From contig NZ_LR733556.1 of assembly GCF_902506265.1 (NCBI RefSeq), forward strand, positions 1,607,971 to 1,671,970: a stretch of DNA of 64,000 bases, read 5' to 3'. The notes below the pieces were generated by a model that was not told the origin of the DNA, made no database searches, and saw nothing but the letters and a program-made list of their open reading frames with translations. This stretch comes from Flavobacterium sp. 9AF (GTDB taxonomy: Bacteria > Bacteroidota > Bacteroidia > Flavobacteriales > Flavobacteriaceae). The position numbers and the translations under genes are program-made. Positions 25,566 to 34,336 of this stretch are shown here, piece by piece (positions within the stretch are counted from its first letter, which is position 1; the number at the start of each line of letters is the position of its first letter).

Positions 25566-26807
25566 TTATTGTTCAATATACAACTCTTCAATCTCTTTAT
25601 AATTTTTATAGGATGAGGTAATTACTTTTTCATGAGGTTGTAATCCTTCTAAAACTTCATAATAAAGTGGATTTTCTCTACCAAATTTAACAGCCCTTTT
25701 CGTTGCTCTATTTCCATTTACAACAAAAACCCATTGCCCTGCCGTATCTTGATAAAAAGCTCCTTTAGAAAGAACAGTTCTTTTTTCTTTTCCAGAAAGA
25801 TTAATTTTAACTCCAAATGATATTCCTTGATTTAAGGTTAATTCCTCTTGATGAATAAAATTTAACTCAACCAAAAATCTTCCATCTTTTACTTCAGAAA
25901 TTATTTTCGCTATTTCTACATTTAAATTCTTACCATCATACTCAACAGTTCCAGTAAGTCCTTCCCTCAATTTATTCAAATAAAATTCATCCACTTCTGC
26001 TGTTAATTTATATCCTTTCATCATATCTATTGTTCCAATACTGTTTCCTTGAACAAAAGTTTTTCCTAAAATAGGTTCAAATGATGACAAACGGCCTGAA
26101 AGTGGAGCTACTATTAAAAAATTGTTTTTATTTTTTCTTAAAATAGACAAACTCTGATTCATAATAGCAATGGATTGATTTAATTGAACTATTTGAATAC
26201 TGTTTGCTTGTTTTTCTTTAGATACACTTTGCTTTATAATATCCATTCTTTCTTTTTGAAAGCGATAATTTTCTTGAGTTACAATCCATTCATTTTTAGC
26301 TAATATTTCTTTATCATATAAGTTTTTGTTTAAATCGTATAAGTTTTTTGCATCTTGAAAATCGTGTTCTATAGCTATCAAGTCTTTAGCTAAATTTAAT
26401 TCTTGATTTCTGAGATCTAATTTCGCTTTATTAAGATTATTAATTTGCTCTATAATGGCGGTTTCTTGTTGCATATAATTAAGCTCTGTATTCGGATTAT
26501 ATAATCTTACTAATGGCTGTCCTTTAGTAACCCTATCTCCATTCTCCACATAAACTTCCTGAACAGACCCACCTTCAATTACATTTACTAACATAGCATG
26601 TAAAGGAGTAACTTTGGCCTGTATTAAAACAAAATCTTCAAAAAAATCGTTCTGTACATTTTTAATTATTATTTCTTCTTTTTTTACATTCAGACTTCTT
26701 TTTTTACTCATGGAAGCAAACACAAAATAACCCATTATTAAAATTAATGGTAAGACTATTAGTAACTTCTTTTTTTTACTACTTTTACGACTGATGATGG
26801 TGTCCAT
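25566..26807 (-). CDS. HlyD/MacA-like periplasmic adaptor
   Basis: 413-aa membrane fusion protein. One N-terminal membrane anchor (about 15-33), a biotinyl-lipoyl-like half motif (VQEVYVENGDRVTKGQPLVRLYNP, start about 80), a long coiled coil (about 105-225), the second lipoyl half (IVAPLSGRLSSFEPILG) and a beta-barrel/MP domain to the end. First gene of the six-gene efflux operon; it bridges the permease and the TolC-type channel. Upstream lies a candidate sigma-54-like promoter and, further upstream, two palindromes likely bound by the divergent NtrC-type regulator. Confidence 0.9.
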   Translation of the reverse strand: MDTIISRKSSKKKKLLIVLPLILIMGYFVFASMSKKRSLNVKKEEIIIKNVQNDFFEDFVLIQAKVTPLHAMLVNVIEGGSVQEVYVENGDRVTKGQPLVRLYNPNTELNYMQQETAIIEQINNLNKAKLDLRNQELNLAKDLIAIEHDFQDAKNLYDLNKNLYDKEILAKNEWIVTQENYRFQKERMDIIKQSVSKEKQANSIQIVQLNQSIAIMNQSLSILRKNKNNFLIVAPLSGRLSSFEPILGKTFVQGNSIGTIDMMKGYKLTAEVDEFYLNKLREGLTGTVEYDGKNLNVEIAKIISEVKDGRFLVELNFIHQEELTLNQGISFGVKINLSGKEKRTVLSKGAFYQDTAGQWVFVVNGNRATKRAVKFGRENPLYYEVLEGLQPHEKVITSSYKNYKEIEELYIEQ

Positions 26808-26831
26808 TATTGATATTTTAATTTATTAACA

Positions 26832-26845
26832 ACAATTTTGTGCCA
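26832..26845 (-). promoter_or_regulatory. Possible sigma-54 promoter of the efflux operon
   Basis: Minus-strand TGGCAC-N4-TTGT, starting 38 bp before the adaptor ATG. The sigma-54 consensus is TGGCAC-N5-TTGC, so the spacing is one base short and the last C is missing. The divergent NtrC-type activator makes it plausible; still weak. Confidence 0.35.
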
Positions 26846-26906
26846 TCTTTTTAAAATTTACAAAAGCTTGTTTTACAATACTTTAAAATCGAATTTTTAT
26901 TCCAAC

Positions 26907-26922
26907 TGTCCGATTATGAACA
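26907..26922. promoter_or_regulatory. Candidate enhancer palindrome A for the NtrC-type regulator
   Basis: TGTCCGATTATGAACA fits the inverted form TGTnCr-N4-yGnACA. It lies 21 bp (two helical turns) from a second site of the same form at 26928-26943, and about 60-80 bp upstream of the putative -24 element for the efflux operon. Confidence 0.6.
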
Positions 26923-26927
26923 CCATT

Positions 26928-26943
26928 TGTACGAAACCGAACA
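26928..26943. promoter_or_regulatory. Candidate enhancer palindrome B for the NtrC-type regulator
   Basis: TGTACGAAACCGAACA, an inverted repeat TGTnCG-N4-CGnACA, ends 4 bp before the ATG of the regulator gene. Binding here could also repress the regulator's own translation start region or promoter (inference). Confidence 0.6.
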
Positions 26944-26947
26944 ATAC

Positions 26948-28297
26948 ATGAAAAAGACGCAAGCAAGTATATTGATTATTGATGATCAAGAAGATATTAT
27001 TTTTTCTGCCAAAATACTTTTAAAGAAGCATTTTGAAGTAATCCATACTTTGACTAATCCAAAAAACATCATACAAATTTTAGCTGATAATACAATTGAT
27101 GTAGTTCTTTTAGACATGAATTATCGTATTGGTTTTGAAGATGGAAAAGAAGGCTTATATTTTTTAAAAGAAATAAAGAAGTTATCTCCAAAAACAAGTG
27201 TCATTTTAATGACCGCTTTTGGAAAAGTCGAAACCGCTGTTGAAAGCTTAAAATCGGGTGCTTTTGATTATGTTTTAAAACCTTGGGACAATGACAAACT
27301 TCTAGAAACTGTTAAAAAAGGAGTGGATGAATCCAGAAAAAATCAAAAAAAAATCAAAAAAGATTTAGGCGATCAAAGCTACTTCATTGGAAAATCGTCA
27401 AACATACAAAAAGCCTATTCTTTGGCTGAAAAAGTTGCAAAGACGGATGCAAACGTTTTAATTTTAGGAGAGAACGGAACGGGCAAATTTGTCTTAGCAC
27501 ACTATATACATTCTCAATCCAATAGAAAAGACAGTACTTTTATGCATATTGATTTAGGTGCTTTGAATGAAAACATCTTTGAAAGTGAACTATTTGGCTA
27601 TGCTAAAGGTGCATTTACTGACGCTAAAACAGATACTGCTGGACGTTTAGAATCTGCACAAAATGGCACTGTTTTTTTAGACGAAATTGGAAATGTTCCA
27701 TTACATCTACAGGCGAAACTATTACAAGTTATTCAAACTAAAACGGTAACAAGACTTGGAGAATCTAAACCAAGACCATTAAATCTTCGATTTATAACGG
27801 CTACCAATTTAGATTTAAAAGCTGAAGTAGCTAAAAAATTATTTCGCGAAGATTTGTTTTATCGCATTAACACTATGGAAATTGAATTACCTCCTTTACG
27901 AGAACGTCTCGAAGACAAAATTCCTTTAGCTTATTTTCTATTGCATAAAATGATGTTTAAATATGAGAAAGACTCAGTAGTTTTTAACCAAAAAGCGTTG
28001 GAACAAATAGAAAAACATGCTTGGAATGGAAATATTAGAGAAATGGAGAATCGGATTGAACGTGCCATTATTCTTTGCGAGAATAACATAATTACTTCAA
28101 CTGATTTAGACCTAGATTTTGTTACTGTTTATGATGAAAAAACGGATGATTTACCTCTATCTGATATAGAAAAAGCAACTATTGAAAAAGTATTAATAAA
28201 AAACGATTTCAATATTAGTAAATCAGCTGAAGAACTTGGTTTATCAAGAGCTTCATTATATAGAAGAATAGAAAAATACAATATTACAACACTATAA
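26948..28297 (+). CDS. NtrC-family sigma-54-dependent response regulator
   Basis: 449 aa from the ATG at 26948; an in-frame TTG at 26927 lies within the palindromic region and is not preferred. Receiver domain about 1-125 with D12/D13 and phospho-acceptor D56 (VVLLDMNY), AAA+ domain about 145-375 with Walker A GENGTGK and Walker B TVFLDEIG, and a C-terminal Fis-type helix-turn-helix (NISKSAEELGLSRASLYRRI). The sigma-54 contact loop reads GAFTDA instead of GAFTGA, a variant I recall in Bacteroidota regulators of this class. It is divergent from the efflux operon and followed 2 bp later by its kinase; it probably activates the pump genes. Confidence 0.9.
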   Translation: MKKTQASILIIDDQEDIIFSAKILLKKHFEVIHTLTNPKNIIQILADNTIDVVLLDMNYRIGFEDGKEGLYFLKEIKKLSPKTSVILMTAFGKVETAVESLKSGAFDYVLKPWDNDKLLETVKKGVDESRKNQKKIKKDLGDQSYFIGKSSNIQKAYSLAEKVAKTDANVLILGENGTGKFVLAHYIHSQSNRKDSTFMHIDLGALNENIFESELFGYAKGAFTDAKTDTAGRLESAQNGTVFLDEIGNVPLHLQAKLLQVIQTKTVTRLGESKPRPLNLRFITATNLDLKAEVAKKLFREDLFYRINTMEIELPPLRERLEDKIPLAYFLLHKMMFKYEKDSVVFNQKALEQIEKHAWNGNIREMENRIERAIILCENNIITSTDLDLDFVTVYDEKTDDLPLSDIEKATIEKVLIKNDFNISKSAEELGLSRASLYRRIEKYNITTL

Positions 28298-28299
28298 AT

Positions 28300-29631
28300 A
28301 TGTTCCATTCTTTCAAAATATACAATCAATTAATATTACGACTACTTTTTATTCTTTTGGGTTTTATAGGTATTCTATTTTTTATATACCAATCGCTTTT
28401 CTATACTTCCTTTTTTACTGGTCTTTTACTTGTTTTATTATTCATTGAACTCTTTTTTTATGTAAAAAATGCTTTTTTATTTTATGATAAAACAATTTTA
28501 GCAATACTACAAGATGACTTCTCAGCCGATTTTTCAAAACACAAATCCTACAACAATTACAAAAACTTATTTTATCTATATGATACTTTAAAAAACAAAC
28601 GCAAAGAACAAATATCTACAGATCTTATTTATCAATCCATTTTCAACAATATTGAAACTGGTATTTTAATACTAAAAAAACAAAATGATGATTGGATTAT
28701 CTTCTTAATGAATGATTATTTCTCTACTCATTTTAAAGTTCCAAAAGTTTCTAAATGGTTTTATCTCAAAAAACAACTCCCCTCACTTTGTAATATCATT
28801 GAAGAACAAAATTTTAATGAAATAAAAACCAGCCTTCAAATTAGAGTAAACAAGCAAGATACTCAAACCTTTATTATGCAATCTTCTAGAACAAAAACTT
28901 ATAATCAAGAATATTATGTTATTTTATTAGATTCTATACAAAAAGTAGTTGAGAAAAAAGAAAAAGAAGCTTGGATTAATTTAATGAAAGTCATTTCACA
29001 TGAACTTTTAAATTCGCTAACTCCTATTAGATCACTTTCTCAAAATTTAAAAGAGTTAGTTGAACAAGAAAACTTAACAACGGAAGACTTTGATGATATG
29101 AAGCAAAGTGTTCAAACCATGCTCAATCGTAGTAATCATTTACAACAATTTGTAGAAAGTTATCGAAAATTAGCCATGTTACCTACTCCTCAAAAAGACA
29201 AAACAGAGTTGAATGAAATAATTAATGAAGGATTAAAAATAATGCAACCCTTATTCAAAAAAGAAAGCATTACCGTTCACAATACTATAGATTTTAAACA
29301 TTGGTTCTTTGTTGATAAATTACAAATGGAACAAGTAATTATTAATCTGCTAACTAATAGTTTATATGCATTAGAAGGCAAAAAAAATAAAGTTATAACT
29401 ATTGCAGCCGAAACAAAAGAAAAAAGATTATTCATTTCAATTATGGATACAGGTAATGGTATCGATGCAGCAATTGAAGATAAGATATTTCTACCTTTTT
29501 TCACTACTAGAAAAGAAGGTGCTGGTATAGGATTAACCCTCTCAAAAAATATAGTTGAAGCTCATGGCGGTTATTTAACCTATTATAATAATGAAAACAT
29601 CACTTGTTTCACTATTTGCCTAATTGAGTGA
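28300..29631 (+). CDS. Sensor histidine kinase partner of the NtrC-type regulator
   Basis: 443 aa. Two adjacent N-terminal membrane helices (about 8-30 and 33-52) with almost no periplasmic loop, suggesting sensing within the membrane. A PAS-like region follows (about 105-215), then a HisKA dimerisation box with phospho-acceptor His in VISHELLNSLTPI (about 231) and an HATPase domain (N-box NLLTNSLYAL, G1 DTGNGI, G2 GAGIGLTL). It begins 2 bp after the regulator stop, so they are co-transcribed. With the divergent pump operon it forms a typical Bacteroidota efflux control module, probably responding to membrane-active compounds (inference). Confidence 0.9.
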   Translation: MFHSFKIYNQLILRLLFILLGFIGILFFIYQSLFYTSFFTGLLLVLLFIELFFYVKNAFLFYDKTILAILQDDFSADFSKHKSYNNYKNLFYLYDTLKNKRKEQISTDLIYQSIFNNIETGILILKKQNDDWIIFLMNDYFSTHFKVPKVSKWFYLKKQLPSLCNIIEEQNFNEIKTSLQIRVNKQDTQTFIMQSSRTKTYNQEYYVILLDSIQKVVEKKEKEAWINLMKVISHELLNSLTPIRSLSQNLKELVEQENLTTEDFDDMKQSVQTMLNRSNHLQQFVESYRKLAMLPTPQKDKTELNEIINEGLKIMQPLFKKESITVHNTIDFKHWFFVDKLQMEQVIINLLTNSLYALEGKKNKVITIAAETKEKRLFISIMDTGNGIDAAIEDKIFLPFFTTRKEGAGIGLTLSKNIVEAHGGYLTYYNNENITCFTICLIE

Positions 29632-29638
29632 TGCTAAA

Positions 29639-29974
29639 TTAAAAATCAGGTTCCCAAAAATGTTTTTCAAAATCAACTATCTTGTTATCAATTACTTTTA
29701 TACCTTCACTTTCTAATAATTGTTGCATTAAATTTGTTCCATCAAAATGATGTTTTCCAGTTAAAAGTCCTTTTCTATTTACTACTCTGTGTGCTGGCAC
29801 ATCTTCCATATTATGACTTGCATTCATTGCATAGCCAACCATTCGAGCAGATCGAACTGCTCCTATTGCTTTCGCAATTGCTCCATAAGAAGTGACTTTA
29901 CCTTCCGGTATCAATCGAACAATTTCATATACACTTTCAAAAAAACTATCGTTATTTTTTGCTTTTGCTTTCAT
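29639..29974 (-). CDS. Alkyltransferase-like (ATL) protein, MGMT family
   Basis: 111-aa protein consisting only of the DNA-binding domain of O6-alkylguanine-DNA alkyltransferases: GKVTSYGAIAKAIG, the arginine-finger segment SARMVGYAMNAS, and the active-site region. The catalytic PCHRV motif reads PAHRV (about residue 79), so the alkyl-accepting Cys is absent. Such ATL proteins bind alkylated guanine and flag it for nucleotide excision repair rather than removing the alkyl group. Last gene of the trmB-lysE-atl cluster (2-bp gap after the LysE gene). Confidence 0.85.
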   Translation of the reverse strand: MKAKAKNNDSFFESVYEIVRLIPEGKVTSYGAIAKAIGAVRSARMVGYAMNASHNMEDVPAHRVVNRKGLLTGKHHFDGTNLMQQLLESEGIKVIDNKIVDFEKHFWEPDF

Positions 29975-29976
29975 GA

Positions 29977-30603
29977 TTAAGAAGTAATCATCTTATAAAT
30001 TGAAGAAATTGCTACAATACCTGTAATAGCTGCGATAAAAAAATTAATATTCTTTATTAAGAAGCTTACTCTATCCTCTATTTTTCTAAAAACCATTGCA
30101 TAAATATAAAACACTAATAATGTGCCACTTCCCGCACCAACTATAAAGAAAAAATTAGATAAAGGCGAAAAATCGAAAATATTTTTTGATGATAACGTTA
30201 AACTTGAAAAAACATAATAAGGTATAGCAAACATATTGAAAGAAGAAAGCATCATACCATATAAAAAACGATTGCTTTTACTTTTGATTTCTACATCTTT
30301 CTTAGGTTTTTTAGACTTAATTCCGCTGTAAATAAAAAATAGGGTTAATAGAATAAATATAACTACAGCGAACTTCTTTAAGTTTTCACTCACTGCTGGG
30401 TGACTGTCTAAAAATTTAGCAAAATAAAGTCCTAAAAAACATTGAATAATTACAATTGTAGCCGCTCCATATCCAAAAAGCATTCCGGATTTTTTCGTTT
30501 CATTTACACTAAGCTTGGCCACCATCATGTTTAACATTCCTGGCGGAATAATACCAATGAAAGCGATAAAAAAACCTAATAGTAAAGAGATCAAATATTC
30601 CAT
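29977..30603 (-). CDS. LysE-family amino acid exporter
   Basis: 208-aa inner-membrane protein with about six helices and the family start GFFIAFIGIIPPGMLNMMVAKLSV. LysE/RhtB proteins export amino acids or similar small metabolites by proton antiport. Substrate cannot be read from sequence. Its ATG directly follows the trmB stop codon, so translation is likely coupled. Confidence 0.82.
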   Translation of the reverse strand: MEYLISLLLGFFIAFIGIIPPGMLNMMVAKLSVNETKKSGMLFGYGAATIVIIQCFLGLYFAKFLDSHPAVSENLKKFAVVIFILLTLFFIYSGIKSKKPKKDVEIKSKSNRFLYGMMLSSFNMFAIPYYVFSSLTLSSKNIFDFSPLSNFFFIVGAGSGTLLVFYIYAMVFRKIEDRVSFLIKNINFFIAAITGIVAISSIYKMITS

Positions 30604-31281
30604 TTATGATTTTATCTTAAATTGTATATAGGTAATTGGCTTATTAATTTCAAGATATTGTTTCTCATAAAACGTTTGTATATTAACTACTTCATAAGGT
30701 GCTCCTTCATTTTTATATACATTATGATTCGCATACAAAACTTCATGTCCTTCACCGTGCAATAATCCTAAAGTGTATCCATGCATAAATTCACTATCCG
30801 TTTTTAAATGCATCAATCCATTTGGCTTTAAAATCTTTTTATAGCGTTCCAAAAAATTAGAATTCGTCATTCTGTGTTTAGTACGCTTGTATTTTATTTG
30901 CGGATCTGGAAAAGTAATCCATATTTCATCTACTTCGTTTTCTGCAAAACAATGCTCAATAAGTTCTATTTGGGTTCTTAAAAACGCTACATTATTCATT
31001 CCCCCTTCTACAGCAGTTTTTGCTCCTCTCCAAAAACGAGCTCCTTTAATATCTATACCTACAAAATTTTTATGCGGATATTTTTCAGCTAAACCAACAG
31101 AATATTCCCCTTTTCCACAACCTAATTCTAAAACAATCGGATTTTCATTTTTAAAAAAATTGCTATTCCATTTACCTCTTAAAGCAAAATTATCTGAAAC
31201 TACTTCCTCTCTTGAAGGTTGAAATACATTATTAAAAGTTTCGTTTTCTTTAAATCGCTTTAATTTATTTTTACTTCCCAC
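30604..31281 (-). CDS. trmB: tRNA (guanine-N7-)-methyltransferase TrmB
   Basis: 225-aa class I SAM-dependent methyltransferase that makes m7G46 in tRNA variable loops. SAM-binding motif LELGCGKGEYSVGLAE (about 51-66), VGIDIKGARFWRGAKTA, and the TrmB catalytic segment WITFPDPQIKYKRTKHRMTN (about 121-140) are all present at the normal spacing. First gene of a three-gene cluster with a -7 element TAATTTTG upstream. Confidence 0.95.
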   Translation of the reverse strand: MGSKNKLKRFKENETFNNVFQPSREEVVSDNFALRGKWNSNFFKNENPIVLELGCGKGEYSVGLAEKYPHKNFVGIDIKGARFWRGAKTAVEGGMNNVAFLRTQIELIEHCFAENEVDEIWITFPDPQIKYKRTKHRMTNSNFLERYKKILKPNGLMHLKTDSEFMHGYTLGLLHGEGHEVLYANHNVYKNEGAPYEVVNIQTFYEKQYLEINKPITYIQFKIKS

Positions 31282-31299
31282 TCTTTTTTAAATTTTTGA

Positions 31300-31307
31300 C
31301 AAAATTA
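31300..31307 (-). promoter_or_regulatory. -7 promoter element TAATTTTG for trmB
   Basis: Perfect TAnnTTTG match on the minus strand, 19 bp before the trmB ATG. No -33 TTG seen at the usual distance. Confidence 0.5.
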
Positions 31308-31433
31308 ATGAAATAAAGTTTTGATAATGATTGATTAACTTTAATTAAAGGTAAAATTTATTTTTTTGCAAGATATTTATTGAATTAAACCACTTTATTT
31401 CAATAAAATAGAAATGATTCTTATTGGTAGAAA

Positions 31434-32255
31434 ATGAAAAAAAGAAAAGTAGAACTAGTAGTTATTTCAGATGTACATTTAGGTACTTATGGTTGCCATG
31501 CTAAAGAATTATTAGAATATTTATCATCCATAAAACCCAAAACGTTGATTTTAAATGGTGATATTATTGATATTTGGCAATTTAGAAAATCGTATTTTCC
31601 TGCAAGTCATCTCAAAGTAATTAAGAAAATAATTTCTCTAAGTACAAATGGTACAAAGGTGTACTATTTAACAGGTAATCATGACGAATTCCTTAGAAAA
31701 TTTACAGACTTACATTTAGGGAACTTACATTTACTTAACAAATTAGTTTTAGACATTGATAATCAAAAAGCATGGATTTTTCATGGTGATGTCTTTGATT
31801 CTTCAATAACTCATGCAAAATGGCTGGCAAAATTGGGTGGATGGGGATATGATTTATTAATTTTAATCAATAGATTTCTGAACTGGATTCTTGTAAAATT
31901 TAATCAAGAGCCTTATTCACTTTCAAAAAAAATAAAAAGTAATGTAAAATCTGCTGTTAAATTTATCACTAATTTTGAAAAAGTTTGCACTGAATTAGCT
32001 ATCGAAAATCAATACGATTATGTAATTTGCGGACATATACATGAACCTAAGATTGAAACTGTTACAACTACTAAAGGCACTACTATTTATTTAAATTCAG
32101 GTGATTGGATTGAAAATTTAACAGCTTTAGAATACAATAAAAAGAAATGGAAACTACACAAATATAAACCTGAAGTAGAGTATAATAGTGATGAATTGTA
32201 TTTTGACTATGAAAATCAATTAGCTGAGCAATTTATAACTTTACTTAAAAAATAA
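31434..32255 (+). CDS. LpxH-like metallophosphoesterase
   Basis: 273-aa calcineurin-type phosphoesterase. Metal-binding motifs in order: ISDVHLGT (about 9-16), NGDIIDIW, TGNHDEFL, HGDVFDSS and CGHIHEP. The layout with a helical insert (about 125-180) matches UDP-2,3-diacylglucosamine hydrolases of the LpxH type, which release UMP during lipid A synthesis at the inner membrane. The glycosyltransferase gene 11 bp downstream supports envelope biosynthesis, though the precise substrate could be another lipid-linked sugar. Confidence 0.8.
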   Translation: MKKRKVELVVISDVHLGTYGCHAKELLEYLSSIKPKTLILNGDIIDIWQFRKSYFPASHLKVIKKIISLSTNGTKVYYLTGNHDEFLRKFTDLHLGNLHLLNKLVLDIDNQKAWIFHGDVFDSSITHAKWLAKLGGWGYDLLILINRFLNWILVKFNQEPYSLSKKIKSNVKSAVKFITNFEKVCTELAIENQYDYVICGHIHEPKIETVTTTKGTTIYLNSGDWIENLTALEYNKKKWKLHKYKPEVEYNSDELYFDYENQLAEQFITLLKK

Positions 32256-32266
32256 ATCTATTCCTA

Positions 32267-33313
32267 ATGCCAAAAAGAATTCTTATAGCACCACTTAATT
32301 GGGGCTTAGGTCATGCCACAAGATGTATTCCCATTATTAAAGCACTTGAAAAAAATAATTTTGAGCCTATTATTGCTTCTGATGGTGTTGCACTAGATTT
32401 ATTAAAAAAAGAATTTCCTCATTTAACACATATATTACTACCTTCATACAATATAAAATATGCTGAAAAAGGAAAAAATTTTAAACTTAAATTATTTTCT
32501 CAAGTTCCCAACATCATAAAAGCCATTAATCAAGAAAAAAGAGCAACTAAAGAAATCATCGAGACATACCATATTGAAGGAATCATTTCAGATAATCGAT
32601 TGGGAATTCATTCAAAAAAAGTACCTTCTGTATTTATTACACATCAATTGAATGTTTTGACTGGTAATACAACATGGATTACAACAAAATTACATCATTA
32701 TTTTGTAAAAAAATTTAACGAATGTTGGGTTCCTGATAAAGAAAAAGGACCAAATTTATCAGGTGAGTTAGGTCATTTAGAAGAACCATTCAAAAATATA
32801 AAATACATTGGCCCTTTAAGTCGTTTATATAAAAAAAACATACCTATAAAATATGAATTAATGATTATTCTTTCTGGTCCTGAACCACAAAGAACCTTAT
32901 TAGAAAAAAAAATAATTGACGAATTAAAATTCTACAAGAAAAAAACGTTATTCATAAAAGGAGTGGTTGAAAACCAACAAACAGTAGTTGAAAAGAATAA
33001 CATTACTTTTTATAACTTTATGAATAGCGAACAAATTGAAACTGCCTATAATGAAAGTGAAAAAATTTTATGCCGTTCGGGTTATACAACCATAATGGAT
33101 TTAGCACAATTGAGTAAAAAAGCATTTTTCATTCCTACTCCTGGTCAATATGAACAAGAATATCTAGCTAAAAAATTTAAAAAAGAAGGTATCGCACCAA
33201 GTTGTAAACAAGAAAAATTTGACATTTCAAAATTAAGCAACATTGATTTATATAGAGGGTTTAATCATTACAATACCGACGTAAGTTGGAAAAAACTATT
33301 TAGTCTTTTCTAA
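32267..33313 (+). CDS. Glycosyltransferase, GT-B fold (GT28/MurG-like)
   Basis: 348-aa predicted UDP-sugar-dependent glycosyltransferase. The start PKRILIAPLNWGLGHATRCIPIIKAL is the nucleotide-sugar transferase N-terminal motif of this family; the C-terminal half contains CRSGYTTIMDLAQL and FIPTPGQYEQEYLAKKF, corresponding to the donor-binding site of GT28 enzymes. Co-transcribed with the LpxH-like gene. Its last 18 bp overlap the tail of the convergent sensor kinase gene. Acceptor unknown; lipid or envelope glycan is likely. Confidence 0.8.
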   Translation: MPKRILIAPLNWGLGHATRCIPIIKALEKNNFEPIIASDGVALDLLKKEFPHLTHILLPSYNIKYAEKGKNFKLKLFSQVPNIIKAINQEKRATKEIIETYHIEGIISDNRLGIHSKKVPSVFITHQLNVLTGNTTWITTKLHHYFVKKFNECWVPDKEKGPNLSGELGHLEEPFKNIKYIGPLSRLYKKNIPIKYELMIILSGPEPQRTLLEKKIIDELKFYKKKTLFIKGVVENQQTVVEKNNITFYNFMNSEQIETAYNESEKILCRSGYTTIMDLAQLSKKAFFIPTPGQYEQEYLAKKFKKEGIAPSCKQEKFDISKLSNIDLYRGFNHYNTDVSWKKLFSLF

Positions 33314-34336
33314 TGTAAATGAAAACTCAGAGCCAATTCCATATTGACTTTCTACATAAATTTTTTCATCATGTCCTTCAATTATGTGTTTAACAATAGC
33401 TAATCCCAAACCTGAACCTCCTTCACTTCTTGCACCACTTTTGTCAACACGATAAAATCTTTCAAACAATCTAGGAATATGCTGCTTTTCAATTCCTTCT
33501 CCATTATCTGTAATTCTAACAATAATTTTATTATTAACTAAATCTTCAATACTCACTTCGGTAGTACCTCCTTGTTTACCATATTTAATTGAATTCATTA
33601 CTAAATTGGTTATAACTTGTTGGATTTTTTCTTGATCAGCTATGACTTTTATAGGCTTATAATTGGTGTCAAATGTTAATGAAATATTTTTTTTAGACGC
33701 CCTCATTTCTAATAGTTCAAAAACATTCTGAACCACTTCAACTATATTAAACTCAGACAATTCTAAATTCAAATCGCCAGTTTCTAATTTAGTTATCATA
33801 TCTAAGTCTTTAACAATGTAAATTAACCTTTCTACACCTTTTTCAGCTCTCTGCAAATATTTCTTACGAATATTTTTATCATCCATTGCCCCATCAAGTA
33901 AAGTTAGTAAATAACCTTGAACTGTAAATAAGGGCGTTTTTAATTCATGAGAAACATTTCCTAAAAATTCTCTTCGGTATTCTTCTCTAATTTTTAAAGT
34001 TTCAATTTCTAACTTTTTGTCTCTGGCAAATTTCTGCACTTCTCTTGTAAGAGTTGCCATATCAGTGGTTATCGGTTGGTTTCTAAAGGAAGCATTTTCA
34101 AGAAGAGAAACATCGTCATATATCTTTTTTACTCGTCTGTAAATAAACCGTTCAACCCTATATTGCAAAACAAAAAATGCGAAAACAAATATTATAAAAG
34201 CAAAGACGAAGACAAACCAGAGGTTGCTTTTTAATAAAAAATAATTAAAGGCCAATAGTACTCCTGAAGAAAAAAGAGTAATATAGGAAGCTGATTTTAC
34301 AGCAAACTTATACGATTTTTTAAAATTAATGACCAT
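33296..34336 (-). CDS. PhoR-like sensor histidine kinase
   Basis: 346-aa kinase with two membrane helices near the N-terminus (about 15-33 and 39-60), a short linker, HisKA with phospho-acceptor His in GNVSHELKTPLFTVQGY (about 131), N-box NLVMNSIKYG, G1 DNGEGI, F-box LFERFYRVD and G2 GSGLGLAIVKHI. Lack of a large periplasmic domain is typical for PhoR-type sensors that receive signals via transporters. The start overlaps the regulator stop (TAATG), so the pair is translationally coupled. Phosphate as signal is inference from family and from the receptor cluster that follows on the other strand. Confidence 0.88.
   Translation of the reverse strand: MVINFKKSYKFAVKSASYITLFSSGVLLAFNYFLLKSNLWFVFVFAFIIFVFAFFVLQYRVERFIYRRVKKIYDDVSLLENASFRNQPITTDMATLTREVQKFARDKKLEIETLKIREEYRREFLGNVSHELKTPLFTVQGYLLTLLDGAMDDKNIRKKYLQRAEKGVERLIYIVKDLDMITKLETGDLNLELSEFNIVEVVQNVFELLEMRASKKNISLTFDTNYKPIKVIADQEKIQQVITNLVMNSIKYGKQGGTTEVSIEDLVNNKIIVRITDNGEGIEKQHIPRLFERFYRVDKSGARSEGGSGLGLAIVKHIIEGHDEKIYVESQYGIGSEFSFTLEKTK

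Noticed and set aside
31414..31437. Seven-codon upstream ORF overlapping the LpxH-like start (ATGA)
   Set aside because: Too short to distinguish from chance in AT-rich DNA; no attenuator structure next to it.
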